Assembly (NCBI GenBank): GCA_030430455.1
Contig: JAUIJB010000028.1
Location: 1-41,825, forward strand
Source: Verrucomicrobiia bacterium
Lineage (GTDB): Bacteria > Verrucomicrobiota > Verrucomicrobiia > Verrucomicrobiales > Akkermansiaceae
Reading direction: 5' to 3'
Length of the DNA stretch: 41,825 nucleotides
In this document: piece by piece, positions 7,521 to 15,716 of the stretch
How the letters are laid out: every line of letters starts with the position of its first letter
Numbering within the stretch: the first letter of the stretch is position 1
The notes under the pieces: generated by a model
What the model saw: the letters and a program-made list of their open reading frames with translations, nothing else
Database searches by the model: none
What the model was told of the DNA's origin: nothing
Program-made: the position numbers and the translations under genes

Positions 7521-9446
7521 ATGAGCGACCCCCTGAAGCACGAGTGCGGAATCGCCGCCGTCCGCCTGCGCAAGCCGCTCGCCTACTACCACGACCGCTA
7601 CGGCTCGGCGCTGTGGGGCTTCCAGAAGCTGTTCCTGCTGATGGAGAAGCAGCACAACCGCGGCCAGGACGGGATCGGCATCGGCTGCACCAAGCTGTCG
7701 ATGCCGCTGGGCCAGCCCTACGTCCACCGCCGCCGCAGCGGCGACAAGAACGCGCTCGGCACGATCTTCCGGCGCGAGATGAAGGCCTTCAACAAGATGG
7801 CCCGCAAGGGGCTCCTCGATCCCGAGGACCCGGCCAGCGTGAAGGCGAACTTCGACTTCGGCGGCGAGATCCTCCTCGGCCACCTCCGCTACGGCACCTC
7901 GGGCGAGTTCGACGAGGGATCCTGCCACCCCTACCTGCGGCGCAGCAACTGGCCGACGCGCACGCTGATGGTGATGGGCAACTTCAACATGACCAACGCC
8001 GGCGCGCTGAACCAGGTCCTGATCGACCGCGGCCAGCACCCGGTGTTCGGCACCGACACCCAGACGGTGCTCGAGGAGGTCGGCTTCCACCTCGACGAGG
8101 CGCACACCGACATCTACCGCCGCTTCCGCGACGAGGGGGTGCCGGGAGGCGAGATCCCCGACCGGATCTCCGACGAGCTCAACCTGCAGAAGCTCATCGC
8201 CGACTCGGCCGCCTCGTGGGACGGCGGCTACTCGATCTGCGGCGTCGTCGGCAACGGCGACATGTTCGTGATGCGTGACCCGCACGGCATCCGGCCGTGC
8301 CACATGCTGGTCACCGACGAGGTGATCGCCTTCGCCTCCGAGCGGGTGCCGCTGATGACCGTCTTCGAGGCCTCGCGCGAGGACGTCCGGGCGATCGACC
8401 CGGGCTCGGTGGTGACCATCAAGAACGACGGCTCGCTCTACGACGACCAGTTCACCCCGCCGGGGAAGTACACGCCCTGTTCCTTCGAGCGGATCTACTT
8501 TTCCCGTGGCAACGACCCGGAGATCTACCGTGAGCGCAAGGCGATGGGCGCGGCGCTGGTCTCCCAGGTGGTCGAGGCCATCGACGGCAACCTCGAGGAG
8601 GCCGTGTTCTCCTTCATCCCCAACACCGCCGAGACGGCCTGGTACGGGCTGATGGACGGCCTCCGGCTCTACCGGCGGCACCAGGTCCGCGCCGAGATCC
8701 TCGAGGCCCAGGCGAGGGGCGAGCTGACCCCGGAGAGGCTCGACGAGCTGATCCTGCGGAACTGGCCGCGCGGCGAGAAGATCGCCCACAAGGACATCAA
8801 GATGCGGACCTTCATCGCCCAGGAGAAGGGCCGCGACAAGCTGGTCTCGCACGTCTACGACATCACCTACGGCGCGGTCCGCGAGAAGGACGTGCTGGTG
8901 GCGCTGGACGACTCGATCGTGCGCGGCACCACGCTGAAGAAGTCGATCCTCAAGATCCTCGCGCGCACCAACCCGCGGAAGATCGTGGTCTGCTCGACCG
9001 CGCCGCAGATCCGCTACCCGGACTGCTACGGCATCGACATGTCCGAGCTCGGCAAGTTCATCGCCTTCCAGGCCGCCGTCGCGATGCTGCGCAAGTCGGG
9101 CCGGCAGTCGCTGCTCGACCGGATCTACGATGAGTGCCGTAGTGAGCTCGCCAAGCCGCTGGGCGGCATGGTCAACCGCGTGAAGGAGGTCTACGAGCCG
9201 TTCACGGCGGAGGAGATCTCCGCCGAGATCAGCCGGATGGTGGCGCCCGAGGACGGCTCGTGGCACGGCAAGGTCGAGGTCATCTTCCAGACCATCGAGG
9301 ACCTCCACGCCTCGATCAAGGGCGAGTGCGGCGACTGGTACTTCACCGGCGACTACCCGACCGCGGGCGGCTTCGCGATCGTCAACGCGGCCTACGTGCG
9401 CTGGTACGAGGGGGTCGGCGGGCGCAGCTACGACCTGCCGCTTTGA
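7521..9446 (+). CDS. purF: Long-form amidophosphoribosyltransferase
   Basis: 641 aa. Transfers the amide nitrogen of glutamine to PRPP, the first committed step of purine synthesis. The N-terminal nucleophile is Cys9 (KHECGIAA) after an eight-residue propeptide. The class II amidotransferase domain shows LLGHLRYGTSG and GNFNMTN, where short-form PurF has HNGN. The PRTase domain has the PRPP loop ALDDSIVRGTT (about 463-473). It is 130-170 residues longer than the E. coli/B. subtilis enzymes, with an insertion between the glutaminase and PRTase cores and a C-terminal extension (GDWYFTGDYPTAGG). That length and ending match the long form I know from Bacteroidota-like genomes. It is probably cotranscribed with purM. 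Confidence 0.9.
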   Translation: MSDPLKHECGIAAVRLRKPLAYYHDRYGSALWGFQKLFLLMEKQHNRGQDGIGIGCTKLSMPLGQPYVHRRRSGDKNALGTIFRREMKAFNKMARKGLLDPEDPASVKANFDFGGEILLGHLRYGTSGEFDEGSCHPYLRRSNWPTRTLMVMGNFNMTNAGALNQVLIDRGQHPVFGTDTQTVLEEVGFHLDEAHTDIYRRFRDEGVPGGEIPDRISDELNLQKLIADSAASWDGGYSICGVVGNGDMFVMRDPHGIRPCHMLVTDEVIAFASERVPLMTVFEASREDVRAIDPGSVVTIKNDGSLYDDQFTPPGKYTPCSFERIYFSRGNDPEIYRERKAMGAALVSQVVEAIDGNLEEAVFSFIPNTAETAWYGLMDGLRLYRRHQVRAEILEAQARGELTPERLDELILRNWPRGEKIAHKDIKMRTFIAQEKGRDKLVSHVYDITYGAVREKDVLVALDDSIVRGTTLKKSILKILARTNPRKIVVCSTAPQIRYPDCYGIDMSELGKFIAFQAAVAMLRKSGRQSLLDRIYDECRSELAKPLGGMVNRVKEVYEPFTAEEISAEISRMVAPEDGSWHGKVEVIFQTIEDLHASIKGECGDWYFTGDYPTAGGFAIVNAAYVRWYEGVGGRSYDLPL

Positions 9447-9478
9447 GCGGGGCGGAGGGCGGAGGGCCCGGGGGGCGC

Positions 9479-10219
9479 CTAGAGCTTGGTCTTGTGGAGG
9501 ACCGAGGAGGGCAGGCTGCGGACCACGGTCATGACGCCGGCCCACCAGCCGGGCAGGTAGGCGGTCGGCTTGCCGGAGCGCACCGCCTTCCAGCCGAGGC
9601 GGCCGACCTTCGAGGCGGGCGAGAACAGCGGGCCCTTGGGCAGGTCGGCGGTCATCGGCGTGTCGGTCATGCCGGGCTTGAGCAGGCTGACGTGGATGGC
9701 CTGGCGCTCGGCGAAGCGGTGCTGCAGGCCGGCCATGAAGGCGGCGATGCCGGCCTTGGCGGAGCCGTAGAGGAAGTTCGAGGCGCGGCCGCGGTCGCCG
9801 GCGACCGATCCGATCACCGCCAGGCGGCCGTGGCCCTGGCGGTCGAGGATTTCGGCGCAGGCGGCGGCGATCACCGCCTGGCTGGTGAAGTTGACCCCGA
9901 TCTCGCGGGCGATCGCGGCGCCCTCGCCGAGGCTGCGGTCCTGGTCGGGGAGGGAGCCGTGGGCGACCAGGAAGAGGTCCCAGGTCGGGCCGTCGAGCTC
10001 GGCCTTCCAGTCGTGCTCGAAGTCGAGGAAGTCGGCGGTGCGGACGGTGCAGGTGGCGCCGCGGGCGCGGAGGTCGGCGGCGGTGGCCTCGAGGCGGGAC
10101 TCGTCGCGGCCGAAGAGCAGCAGCTCGGCCTCGTGGTCCTCGCAGAGGGCGCGGAGGAACTCGCTGGCGATCGCGGAGGTGGCGCCGAAGACGGCGGCTC
10201 GGTAGACGGGTTGGTTCAT
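9479..10219 (-). CDS. dprE2: SDR oxidoreductase, DprE2-like decaprenylphosphoryl-2-ketoribose reductase
   Basis: 246 aa. Short-chain dehydrogenase that would reduce the 2-keto intermediate made by DprE1, yielding polyprenylphosphoryl arabinose. The NAD(P)-binding motif is GATSAIAS, a serine lies in IGSVAGDRGRASNF, and the catalytic pair is YGSAKAG. The segment SVAGDRGRASNFLYGSAKAG resembles mycobacterial DprE2 (SVAGVRVRRSNFVYGSTKAG, from memory). ATG 10219 shares ATGA with the gtrA stop, which fixes the start; an upstream in-frame extension is spurious. It is the last gene of a cluster of seven and converges on purF with a 32-nt gap. Confidence comes from the DprE1 neighbour as much as from the sequence. 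Confidence 0.85.
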   Translation of the reverse strand: MNQPVYRAAVFGATSAIASEFLRALCEDHEAELLLFGRDESRLEATAADLRARGATCTVRTADFLDFEHDWKAELDGPTWDLFLVAHGSLPDQDRSLGEGAAIAREIGVNFTSQAVIAAACAEILDRQGHGRLAVIGSVAGDRGRASNFLYGSAKAGIAAFMAGLQHRFAERQAIHVSLLKPGMTDTPMTADLPKGPLFSPASKVGRLGWKAVRSGKPTAYLPGWWAGVMTVVRSLPSSVLHKTKL

Positions 10220-10647
10220 GGCTGGGATGGGCTGGGGATCCGGGATGGCCGGGCGGCGAAGGCGTGGCGCTTGTCGAGCTGGTACTTCGCGACGTAGCCG
10301 ATGGTGAGGCCGGTGAGGGCGCCGAGGTACTTCGCCCCGGGCCACGCCGGCATGGCGAGGTGGAAGCCGATCTGGAAGCCCCAGAAGACCGCCGTGGTCA
10401 GCACCCCGGTGAGGGCGTAGAGCAGGAAGCTGCGACCGATCTCGCTGGCGCGGACGAGGTGGTCGGCGCGGAAGATGTGGTGCTTGTCGAGGAGGTACTT
10501 CACGACCAGGCCCGCGCCGGTCCCCGCCGCGAGGGCGAGCCAGAAGCCGGCCGCCGCCGGCGTCACCGCGGTCACCGCCGCCTGCACCCCGAGGTTGGTG
10601 GCGATGGCGACGACGGCGAAGAGGGTGTAGAGCAGGGCGGTCTTCAC
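10216..10647 (-). CDS. GtrA-family membrane protein
   Basis: 143 aa with four hydrophobic segments: LLYTLFAVVAIATNLGVQAA, FWLALAAGTGAGLVVKYLL, FLLYALTGVLTTAVFWGFQ and YLGALTGLTIGYVAKYQL. The paired VKYLLDKHHIF and AKYQLDKRHAF motifs are the GtrA/DPMS-associated signature. Family members assist lipid-linked sugar translocation, and the mycobacterial homologue Rv3789 sits beside DprE1/DprE2. The GTG start (10647) overlaps the dprE1 stop in GTGA, and the stop overlaps the dprE2 ATG in ATGA. Translational coupling with both is therefore likely. The gene order dprE1-gtrA-dprE2 resembles the mycobacterial neighbourhood. Confidence 0.88.
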   Translation of the reverse strand: MKTALLYTLFAVVAIATNLGVQAAVTAVTPAAAGFWLALAAGTGAGLVVKYLLDKHHIFRADHLVRASEIGRSFLLYALTGVLTTAVFWGFQIGFHLAMPAWPGAKYLGALTGLTIGYVAKYQLDKRHAFAARPSRIPSPSQP

Positions 10648-11936
10648 GGGTTCATGCGTTTCCAGAAGTCCGAGGTGAAGCCCGGGTCGACGTGGCGGCG
10701 GAATTCCTCCAGGCGCGGGTAGCCGGCGGCGAAGTCGGCCGGGCTCATGCGCGCGTCCTTGGCCGGGTAGAGCCGGCCGCCGGCCTCGCGGACGATGCGG
10801 TCGAGCTGGCTGAACAGGTCGAGGGTCCGCCGGCCGCGGTTCGGGAAGTCGAGGGCCAGCGTGAGCCCGGCGAAGGGAAACGAGAGCATGCCCGGCGAGG
10901 CGACCCCGCCGAAGGACTTGAGCACCGCCAGGAAGGAGCCCTGGCGGGCGGCGGCGATGGCCTCGAGCATGGCCCGCACCGGCCCGATGCCCGCGGCCGC
11001 CGGCACGACCGACTGGTACTGGTAGAAGCCGCGCTTGCCGTAGATGCGGTTCCACTCGTGGACCGAGTCGAGCGGGTGGAAGAAGGGCGAATAGTGCTGG
11101 ACCAGGCGCTTCGACTTGCCGGGGAAGCGGTTGTGGTAGGTCTGGTTGAAGAGCCGGATGCTCAGCGGGTTGAGGGCGAAGCCCGGAAAGTCGAGCGGGA
11201 CCGTCGGCCCGCCCTCCGCGTGGGGCTGCAGGTCGCCCGACTCGGCCCAGTTGCCGCGAATGAAGATGCCGCGGCCGACGTGCTCGGCGCGGGCGAGGCA
11301 GTCGATCCACGCCACGGTGTGCTCCCACCCGTCGCCCGACTCGGTGGAGAGTTCGGCGAACTCGTCGAGGTTCTCGAAGCGGATCAACTCGACGTCGAGC
11401 GAGGCCGAGCGGATCGGCACGAGCTGGACCTCGGCACGGGTGATCATGCCGGTCAGGCCGAGCCCGCCGATCGTTGCCGCGTGGAGTTCCTCGCCGCTCG
11501 AGGTGATCGTCCGCGAGCCGTCCGAGCGCATCAGCTCGAGCCGCGGCACGTGGTTACCGAAGCAGCCGACGCGGTGGTGGTTCTTGCCGTGCACGTCGTT
11601 GGCGATGGCGCCGCCGAGGGTGACCTCGCGGGTGCCGGGGGTGGTCGGCAGGAACCAGCCGCTCGGGACGCAGAAGCGCAGGATGGCGTCGAGGGTGATG
11701 CCCGCCTCGGCACTCAGCAGGCCGGTCTTCGCGTCGAAGCGGACCAGCCGGTCGAGGTGGCGGGTGTCGATCATCGTGCCGCCGTCGAGCAGGCAGGAGT
11801 CGCCGTAGGAGCGACCCAGGCCGTAGGCGAGGCGCGGTGCGGGACCGAGTTCGATCTCGTCGAGCCAGGCCGGCTCGACCGCCGCGGCCCGCGCCGCCTC
11901 GAGGCGGCCCCAGGAGGTGAAGCGGCGCGTGATCAT
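10644..11936 (-). CDS. dprE1: Decaprenylphosphoryl-beta-D-ribose oxidase, DprE1-like FAD enzyme
   Basis: 430 aa. Vanillyl-alcohol-oxidase-type flavoenzyme that oxidises the 2'-OH of polyprenylphosphoryl ribose. The FAD domain contains YGLGRSYGDSCL, PGTREVTLGGAIANDVHGKNHH (106-121 region) and FGNHV, nearly the same as the mycobacterial GGAIACDIHGKNHH segment. The C-terminal part has RLYPAKDAR, whose Lys393 matches the active-site Lys418 of the M. tuberculosis enzyme, and a closing YPRLEEFRRHVDP. At the position of Cys387, the target of benzothiazinones, this protein has Ala361 (GLTLALDFP). The start is ATG 11936, 58 nt after the UbiA stop; a longer upstream frame is low-complexity and rejected. 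Confidence 0.9.
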   Translation of the reverse strand: MITRRFTSWGRLEAARAAAVEPAWLDEIELGPAPRLAYGLGRSYGDSCLLDGGTMIDTRHLDRLVRFDAKTGLLSAEAGITLDAILRFCVPSGWFLPTTPGTREVTLGGAIANDVHGKNHHRVGCFGNHVPRLELMRSDGSRTITSSGEELHAATIGGLGLTGMITRAEVQLVPIRSASLDVELIRFENLDEFAELSTESGDGWEHTVAWIDCLARAEHVGRGIFIRGNWAESGDLQPHAEGGPTVPLDFPGFALNPLSIRLFNQTYHNRFPGKSKRLVQHYSPFFHPLDSVHEWNRIYGKRGFYQYQSVVPAAAGIGPVRAMLEAIAAARQGSFLAVLKSFGGVASPGMLSFPFAGLTLALDFPNRGRRTLDLFSQLDRIVREAGGRLYPAKDARMSPADFAAGYPRLEEFRRHVDPGFTSDFWKRMNP

Positions 11937-11994
11937 GGCTGGCCGGTGCGGCGGCGGGGCGGGGGTTCGATGGGGCGCGGTGGGCTTGGCGGCT

Positions 11995-13470
11995 TCACGG
12001 GTGGGGCGGGTTGGGGACGGGGGCGGCGAGCAGGACGCAAGCCAGCCCGAGCAGAACGACGATCCAGGTGCCGCCGTCGCGGAGCGCGAAGACGACGGGG
12101 TCGTCGTGCATCTCGTCGCGGTGGGTGAGCAGCCAGATGCGCGAGATCCAGAACAGGGCGATGACGCAGATGCCCCAGAACCACTCCGGCCGGGTGTAGA
12201 GGCCGACGACCTGGGGGCTGTTGGAGTAGAGGCCGAGGACGATGCAGGAGGCGACCCCCGTGGCGATGCCGAGCGCCGACACCGCGGGGAGGTCGACCGT
12301 GCGGTAGCCGCGGCCGCCGAGCGCATCGTCGCCGCGGGCCGCGCTGTGCTGCAGCTCGACATGGCGCTTGGCGGCGGCGAGGGAGAGGAAGATCAGGAAG
12401 GTGAAGGCGAACAGCCAGAACGACACCACCGCCTCCGAGATGATGATGCCGGCGACGATCCGCGACAGGTAGAGGAAGGCGAGGGCGAAGATGTCGACCA
12501 GCACGACGCGCTTGAGCAGCAGCGAGTAGGACAAGGTCAGGGCCATGTAGCCGAGCAGCATCAGCCCGAAGCCCGGGGCGAGCAGGAACCCGCCCAGCAG
12601 GCCGCCGCCGGCGAGCGCGAGGGAGCCGAGGAGGACGCGCTGGATGCTGGTCTTGCCCGAGGCGGCGAGCCGCCTGCGCTTGCGCGGGTGGGCGCGGTCG
12701 TGGTCGAGGTCGAGCAGGTCGTTCCACAGGTAGGTGCCGGAGGCGCACAGGCTCATCGCCAGGAAGGCGGCGAGCAGGCCGGCGAGCTGCCAGACGGTGT
12801 GGAAGTGGTGCCCGGCGAGGAAGGGCAGGGCGATGAGCAGGTTCTTGCTCCACTGGTGGACCCGGATGCCGCGGAGCCAGTCGCGCCAGCCGGTCATGTT
12901 GGTGCAGAAGCTCCGGTCGACATCGTACTTCCGTGCCAGGTCGTCGAGCCGGCGGGTCGAGTGGTTGACGGTGATCGCCTTGCGGGCGTGGTCCCAGACG
13001 GCCTCGTCGGCACGCGAGTCGCCGGCGTAGTCGAAGCCCTTCTCGCCGAAGCGCTCGACGAGCACCCGCGCCTTGGCCTCGCCCTTGAGGTTGAGGCCGC
13101 CGTTGGAGGCGATGATCCCGGCGAAGGGGAACAGGTCGCGCACCGGGCCGAGCGCCTCCTCGTGCGAGGCGGTGACCAGGTGGACCGGGCGGCCGGCGGC
13201 GTGCTGCTCGCCGAGGTAGTCGAGCAGGGCCTGGTGAACCGGGGGCGCCGTCTCGGGCGCGCCGGTCCGCCGCACGACCTCCTCCTTGAACCTCGCCCGG
13301 CCGCCGCGCAGCCACAGCGGGATCCGCCAGAGGTCCTGCGGGTGGTGACGGACGAGGCGGAGCAGCCCCTCGAGCAACAGGTCGGAATGGATGAGGGTGC
13401 CGTCGAGGTCGACGCAGAGCGGGATCGGCGCGCCCGCCGGCGCCGGCTGCTGGACCCGCGCGGTGCTCAT
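11995..13470 (-). CDS. HAD phosphatase-UbiA prenyltransferase fusion (candidate DPPR synthase/phosphatase)
   Basis: 491 aa, two domains. Residues 15-190 form a HAD phosphatase: motif I DLDGT (21-25), HLVTAS for motif II, and YAGDSRAD (148-155) for motif IV. Residues 195-491 are an eight- or nine-helix UbiA prenyltransferase with the Asp-rich metal site NDLLDLDHD (250-258). In mycobacteria, UbiA (Rv3806c) joins PRPP to decaprenyl phosphate and a separate phosphatase removes the 5'-phosphate. One polypeptide here could do both, with dprE1/dprE2 downstream completing the route to arabinose. The substrate is inferred from context. UbiA in quinone or heme synthesis is less likely because none of those genes are nearby. 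The ATGA overlap with the upstream gene fixes the start. Confidence 0.85.
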   Translation of the reverse strand: MSTARVQQPAPAGAPIPLCVDLDGTLIHSDLLLEGLLRLVRHHPQDLWRIPLWLRGGRARFKEEVVRRTGAPETAPPVHQALLDYLGEQHAAGRPVHLVTASHEEALGPVRDLFPFAGIIASNGGLNLKGEAKARVLVERFGEKGFDYAGDSRADEAVWDHARKAITVNHSTRRLDDLARKYDVDRSFCTNMTGWRDWLRGIRVHQWSKNLLIALPFLAGHHFHTVWQLAGLLAAFLAMSLCASGTYLWNDLLDLDHDRAHPRKRRRLAASGKTSIQRVLLGSLALAGGGLLGGFLLAPGFGLMLLGYMALTLSYSLLLKRVVLVDIFALAFLYLSRIVAGIIISEAVVSFWLFAFTFLIFLSLAAAKRHVELQHSAARGDDALGGRGYRTVDLPAVSALGIATGVASCIVLGLYSNSPQVVGLYTRPEWFWGICVIALFWISRIWLLTHRDEMHDDPVVFALRDGGTWIVVLLGLACVLLAAPVPNPPHP

Positions 13471-15245
13471 GACTCGCCGTCGCCGTCGCCGGCGGGGCCG
13501 CGACGGTTGGCTTCCTCGAGAGCCGCGGCGATGAGGGGATGGCCGGGGTGGTAGCCGAGGCCCTTCTCGAGCGTTTCGATCTCGTGGTCCCGCTGGCCGG
13601 CCCCGCGGAAGACCTCGGCGGTGATGACCACCGCCTCCGGGTGGCGGACGTAGCTGCGCTGGCGCAACACCGGGAGCAGGTGCTGCTGGAAGGCTTCCTC
13701 GAGCCGCGCGGGATCCTCGCCGATGATCTGGCCGACGCGCAGGTGCGAGTCGAGCAGCGTCTCGACAGCCAGGTGGCGCTTGTCGATCGCGGCCGTGAAG
13801 TGCTCCAGCGCCGCGGCGTGGTTGCCGGCGCGGAACTCCACCTCGCCGAGCACGGTGTGGGCGATGGCGAGGTCGGCGTTGTCCTCGATCGACCGGCCGG
13901 CGTAGTCGCGCGCGAGTTCGTCCTCGCCGACGGCAAGCATGACCTTGGCGACCGCCGCCTTGGCGAGGTACTGGTAGGGCCGCACCGCGGCGGTGTGGGC
14001 CATCACTTCCACCGGGTTCGACCAGGCGCGGGCCCAGGCGCGGAACTCGCTCAGGTTGGCGCCGCGCCAGGCGACCAGCAGGGCGAAGGCCGCCCAGGCA
14101 AGCCCGCGGGCGGGGCCGTCGGTGCGGCGGGCGAGGCCGAGCAGCGCGCGCAGCAGGGCGGCCAGCGAGACCGCCAGCCCGATGTTCGGGATCGTCGTGT
14201 AGTAGTCGGCATACGGCGTGTTGCCGAGCGGGACGAAATTTCCGGAGGGGAAGGCGGCGATGAGGAACCAGGCGAGGCCGAGGACGAACAGGTTGCCGGG
14301 CCTCCAGAAGCGCGCGGCCAGGACCGCGGCGCCGATCAGCAGCAGCCAGCAGAAGGGCACGATGGCGGCCGGGATCGAGCGGTTCCACAGGTAGTTGCCG
14401 AGGCACTCGAGGCGCCCCCACGGGGCGGCCCACATGTTGAAGTGGGTCCACAGGAAGTAGGGCGCCGAGGCGCTGATCTTCCAGCGCTCCATGTCGTCGG
14501 GGAAGCTCGGGTTGATCACCGTCGCGGTCTTCGCCCCCATCTCGTAGCGCAGGCCGATCCAGGCGAGGACCACCATCGCGACGCCGGCGTAGCGCAGCAG
14601 GGAGTCCCTGGCGAAGACCTTGCGGCCGCGGTGGAGGTCGATCATCACCGCCAGCGGCGCGATGGCCACGGCGGTCTCGTACGACAACAGTCCGAGGACG
14701 AAGCAGAGGATGAAGCCCGCCAGGCTGCCGATCCGCTTCGGGTCCTCGCGCCAGCGGTCCCAGGCCAGCAGGCCGAAGCACATCGCGGCGGCGGCCACGC
14801 TGATGTTGAAGCAGCTGGTCCACAGGGCGACCGTGACGTTGGCCGCGGAGAGGGTCCAGATGGCGGCTGCGCCGAGCGCCCAGGGCGTCGACAGGCCGAG
14901 CCGGCGGGACAGGGCGAACACGCCGACCATCGCGGTGAGGTAGGCGGCGAGGGTTCCGAGGTGGAAGTGGAGGGCGTCGCCGGGCGTGCCGCTGACCACC
15001 GCGTAGAAGAACAGGTTCTTCACCGGGCGGTAGAACATGAAGGCGTCACTGCCGAAGGCGTCGGTCCAGTTGTCGAAACCCTGGACCTGCTTGATGCTCA
15101 GGACGTCGTCGAAGGCCAGCTGGCCCTTCATGGCGGGCCAGAGCAGCAGGGTGGCGGCCAGGGCGATCAGCAGCAGGCCGCCGGCAGCCAGGCCCCGGTC
15201 CCTCGCCGGCGCGGCCGCCGGGGTGTTGTCGGTGGGCGTCTCCAT
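13467..15245 (-). CDS. GT-C-like polytopic membrane glycosyltransferase with C-terminal TPR region
   Basis: 592 aa from ATG 15245. The first hydrophobic helix (LLLIALAATLLLWPAM) is followed by a luminal-type loop with an acidic pair in QLAFDDVLS and FYRPVKNLFF, the placement expected of GT-C enzymes that use polyprenyl-phosphate sugars. About ten helices follow up to residue ~400. The last 180 residues are hydrophilic helical repeats (AIAHTVLGEVEFRAGNHAAALEHF, 34-residue spacing) typical of TPRs, as in TMTC-type O-glycosyltransferases. It overlaps the HAD-UbiA gene by ATGA. Donor and acceptor are not known; the neighbours point to polyprenylphosphoryl arabinose. A GTG at 15278 would extend it by 11 residues but lies inside an inverted repeat. 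Confidence 0.7.
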   Translation of the reverse strand: METPTDNTPAAAPARDRGLAAGGLLLIALAATLLLWPAMKGQLAFDDVLSIKQVQGFDNWTDAFGSDAFMFYRPVKNLFFYAVVSGTPGDALHFHLGTLAAYLTAMVGVFALSRRLGLSTPWALGAAAIWTLSAANVTVALWTSCFNISVAAAAMCFGLLAWDRWREDPKRIGSLAGFILCFVLGLLSYETAVAIAPLAVMIDLHRGRKVFARDSLLRYAGVAMVVLAWIGLRYEMGAKTATVINPSFPDDMERWKISASAPYFLWTHFNMWAAPWGRLECLGNYLWNRSIPAAIVPFCWLLLIGAAVLAARFWRPGNLFVLGLAWFLIAAFPSGNFVPLGNTPYADYYTTIPNIGLAVSLAALLRALLGLARRTDGPARGLAWAAFALLVAWRGANLSEFRAWARAWSNPVEVMAHTAAVRPYQYLAKAAVAKVMLAVGEDELARDYAGRSIEDNADLAIAHTVLGEVEFRAGNHAAALEHFTAAIDKRHLAVETLLDSHLRVGQIIGEDPARLEEAFQQHLLPVLRQRSYVRHPEAVVITAEVFRGAGQRDHEIETLEKGLGYHPGHPLIAAALEEANRRGPAGDGDGES

Positions 15246-15278
15246 CGCGAACACCCGTATCAACCACGAAGCGGACAC

Positions 15279-15292
15279 TTTGGAAATCCAAA
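15279..15292. promoter_or_regulatory. Inverted repeat upstream of the arabinose-donor cluster
   Basis: TTTGGA-AA-TCCAAA, a perfect 6-bp palindrome with a 2-nt centre, 34 nt before the ATG of the GT-C gene. It lies in a short AT-rich gap (15246-15334). It could be an operator for the five downstream genes. No matching regulator gene is adjacent. Confidence 0.35.
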
Positions 15293-15334
15293 ATATCCAT
15301 GATTCCTATGCTCAGCGGGCTTGTGGCGGCGGAT

Positions 15335-15712
15335 TCAGCCCCCGGAGTCGGGGCCCGGGGCCTCCCACCCGGCGCGTTGGCGGCGTGCGCGCTCGGCCTG
15401 GAGCGAGCGCACGGCGGCGACCAGGACGACGAGCGCGATCCCCATCGCGACCAGGCGGAAGGGGGTGGCGGGCTCGCTGCCACGGGCGAGCTCCAGCACC
15501 GCGGGGGCCGAGCGGGCGGCGGCGAGCAGGGCCAGCACCCCGGCGCCGCCGATGCCGTGCCACGGCGCACGCAGGGCGAAGAGGCCGCAGATGATCCAGC
15601 CCCCGCCCAGGGTGAGGGCGCCCTGGAGCAGCGCCGGGTCCTCGAGCCGGGAGTAGGCGATGAAGCCAAGCGCGGTGGTGGCGATGCCGGCGGCGAAGAT
15701 CAGGCCTTTCAC
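15335..15712 (-). CDS. Small four-helix membrane protein of unknown function
   Basis: 125 aa from a GTG start 4 nt after the acpH stop, which decides the start. Hydrophobic segments are GLIFAAGIATTALGFIAY, ALTLGGGWIICGLFAL, GIGGAGVLALLAAAR and RLVAMGIALVVLVAAV, followed by a basic, Glu/Arg-rich tail (RSLQAERARRQR). I do not recognise the family. It sits between acpH and the GT-C gene, with an 89-nt gap to the latter. Confidence 0.6.
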   Translation of the reverse strand: MKGLIFAAGIATTALGFIAYSRLEDPALLQGALTLGGGWIICGLFALRAPWHGIGGAGVLALLAAARSAPAVLELARGSEPATPFRLVAMGIALVVLVAAVRSLQAERARRQRAGWEAPGPDSGG

Positions 15713-15716
15713 GGCG

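Noticed and set aside
11995..13470. UbiA as a ubiquinone or heme O synthase
   Set aside because: It is fused to a HAD domain and set between DprE1 and a GT-C gene, with no quinone or heme genes near.
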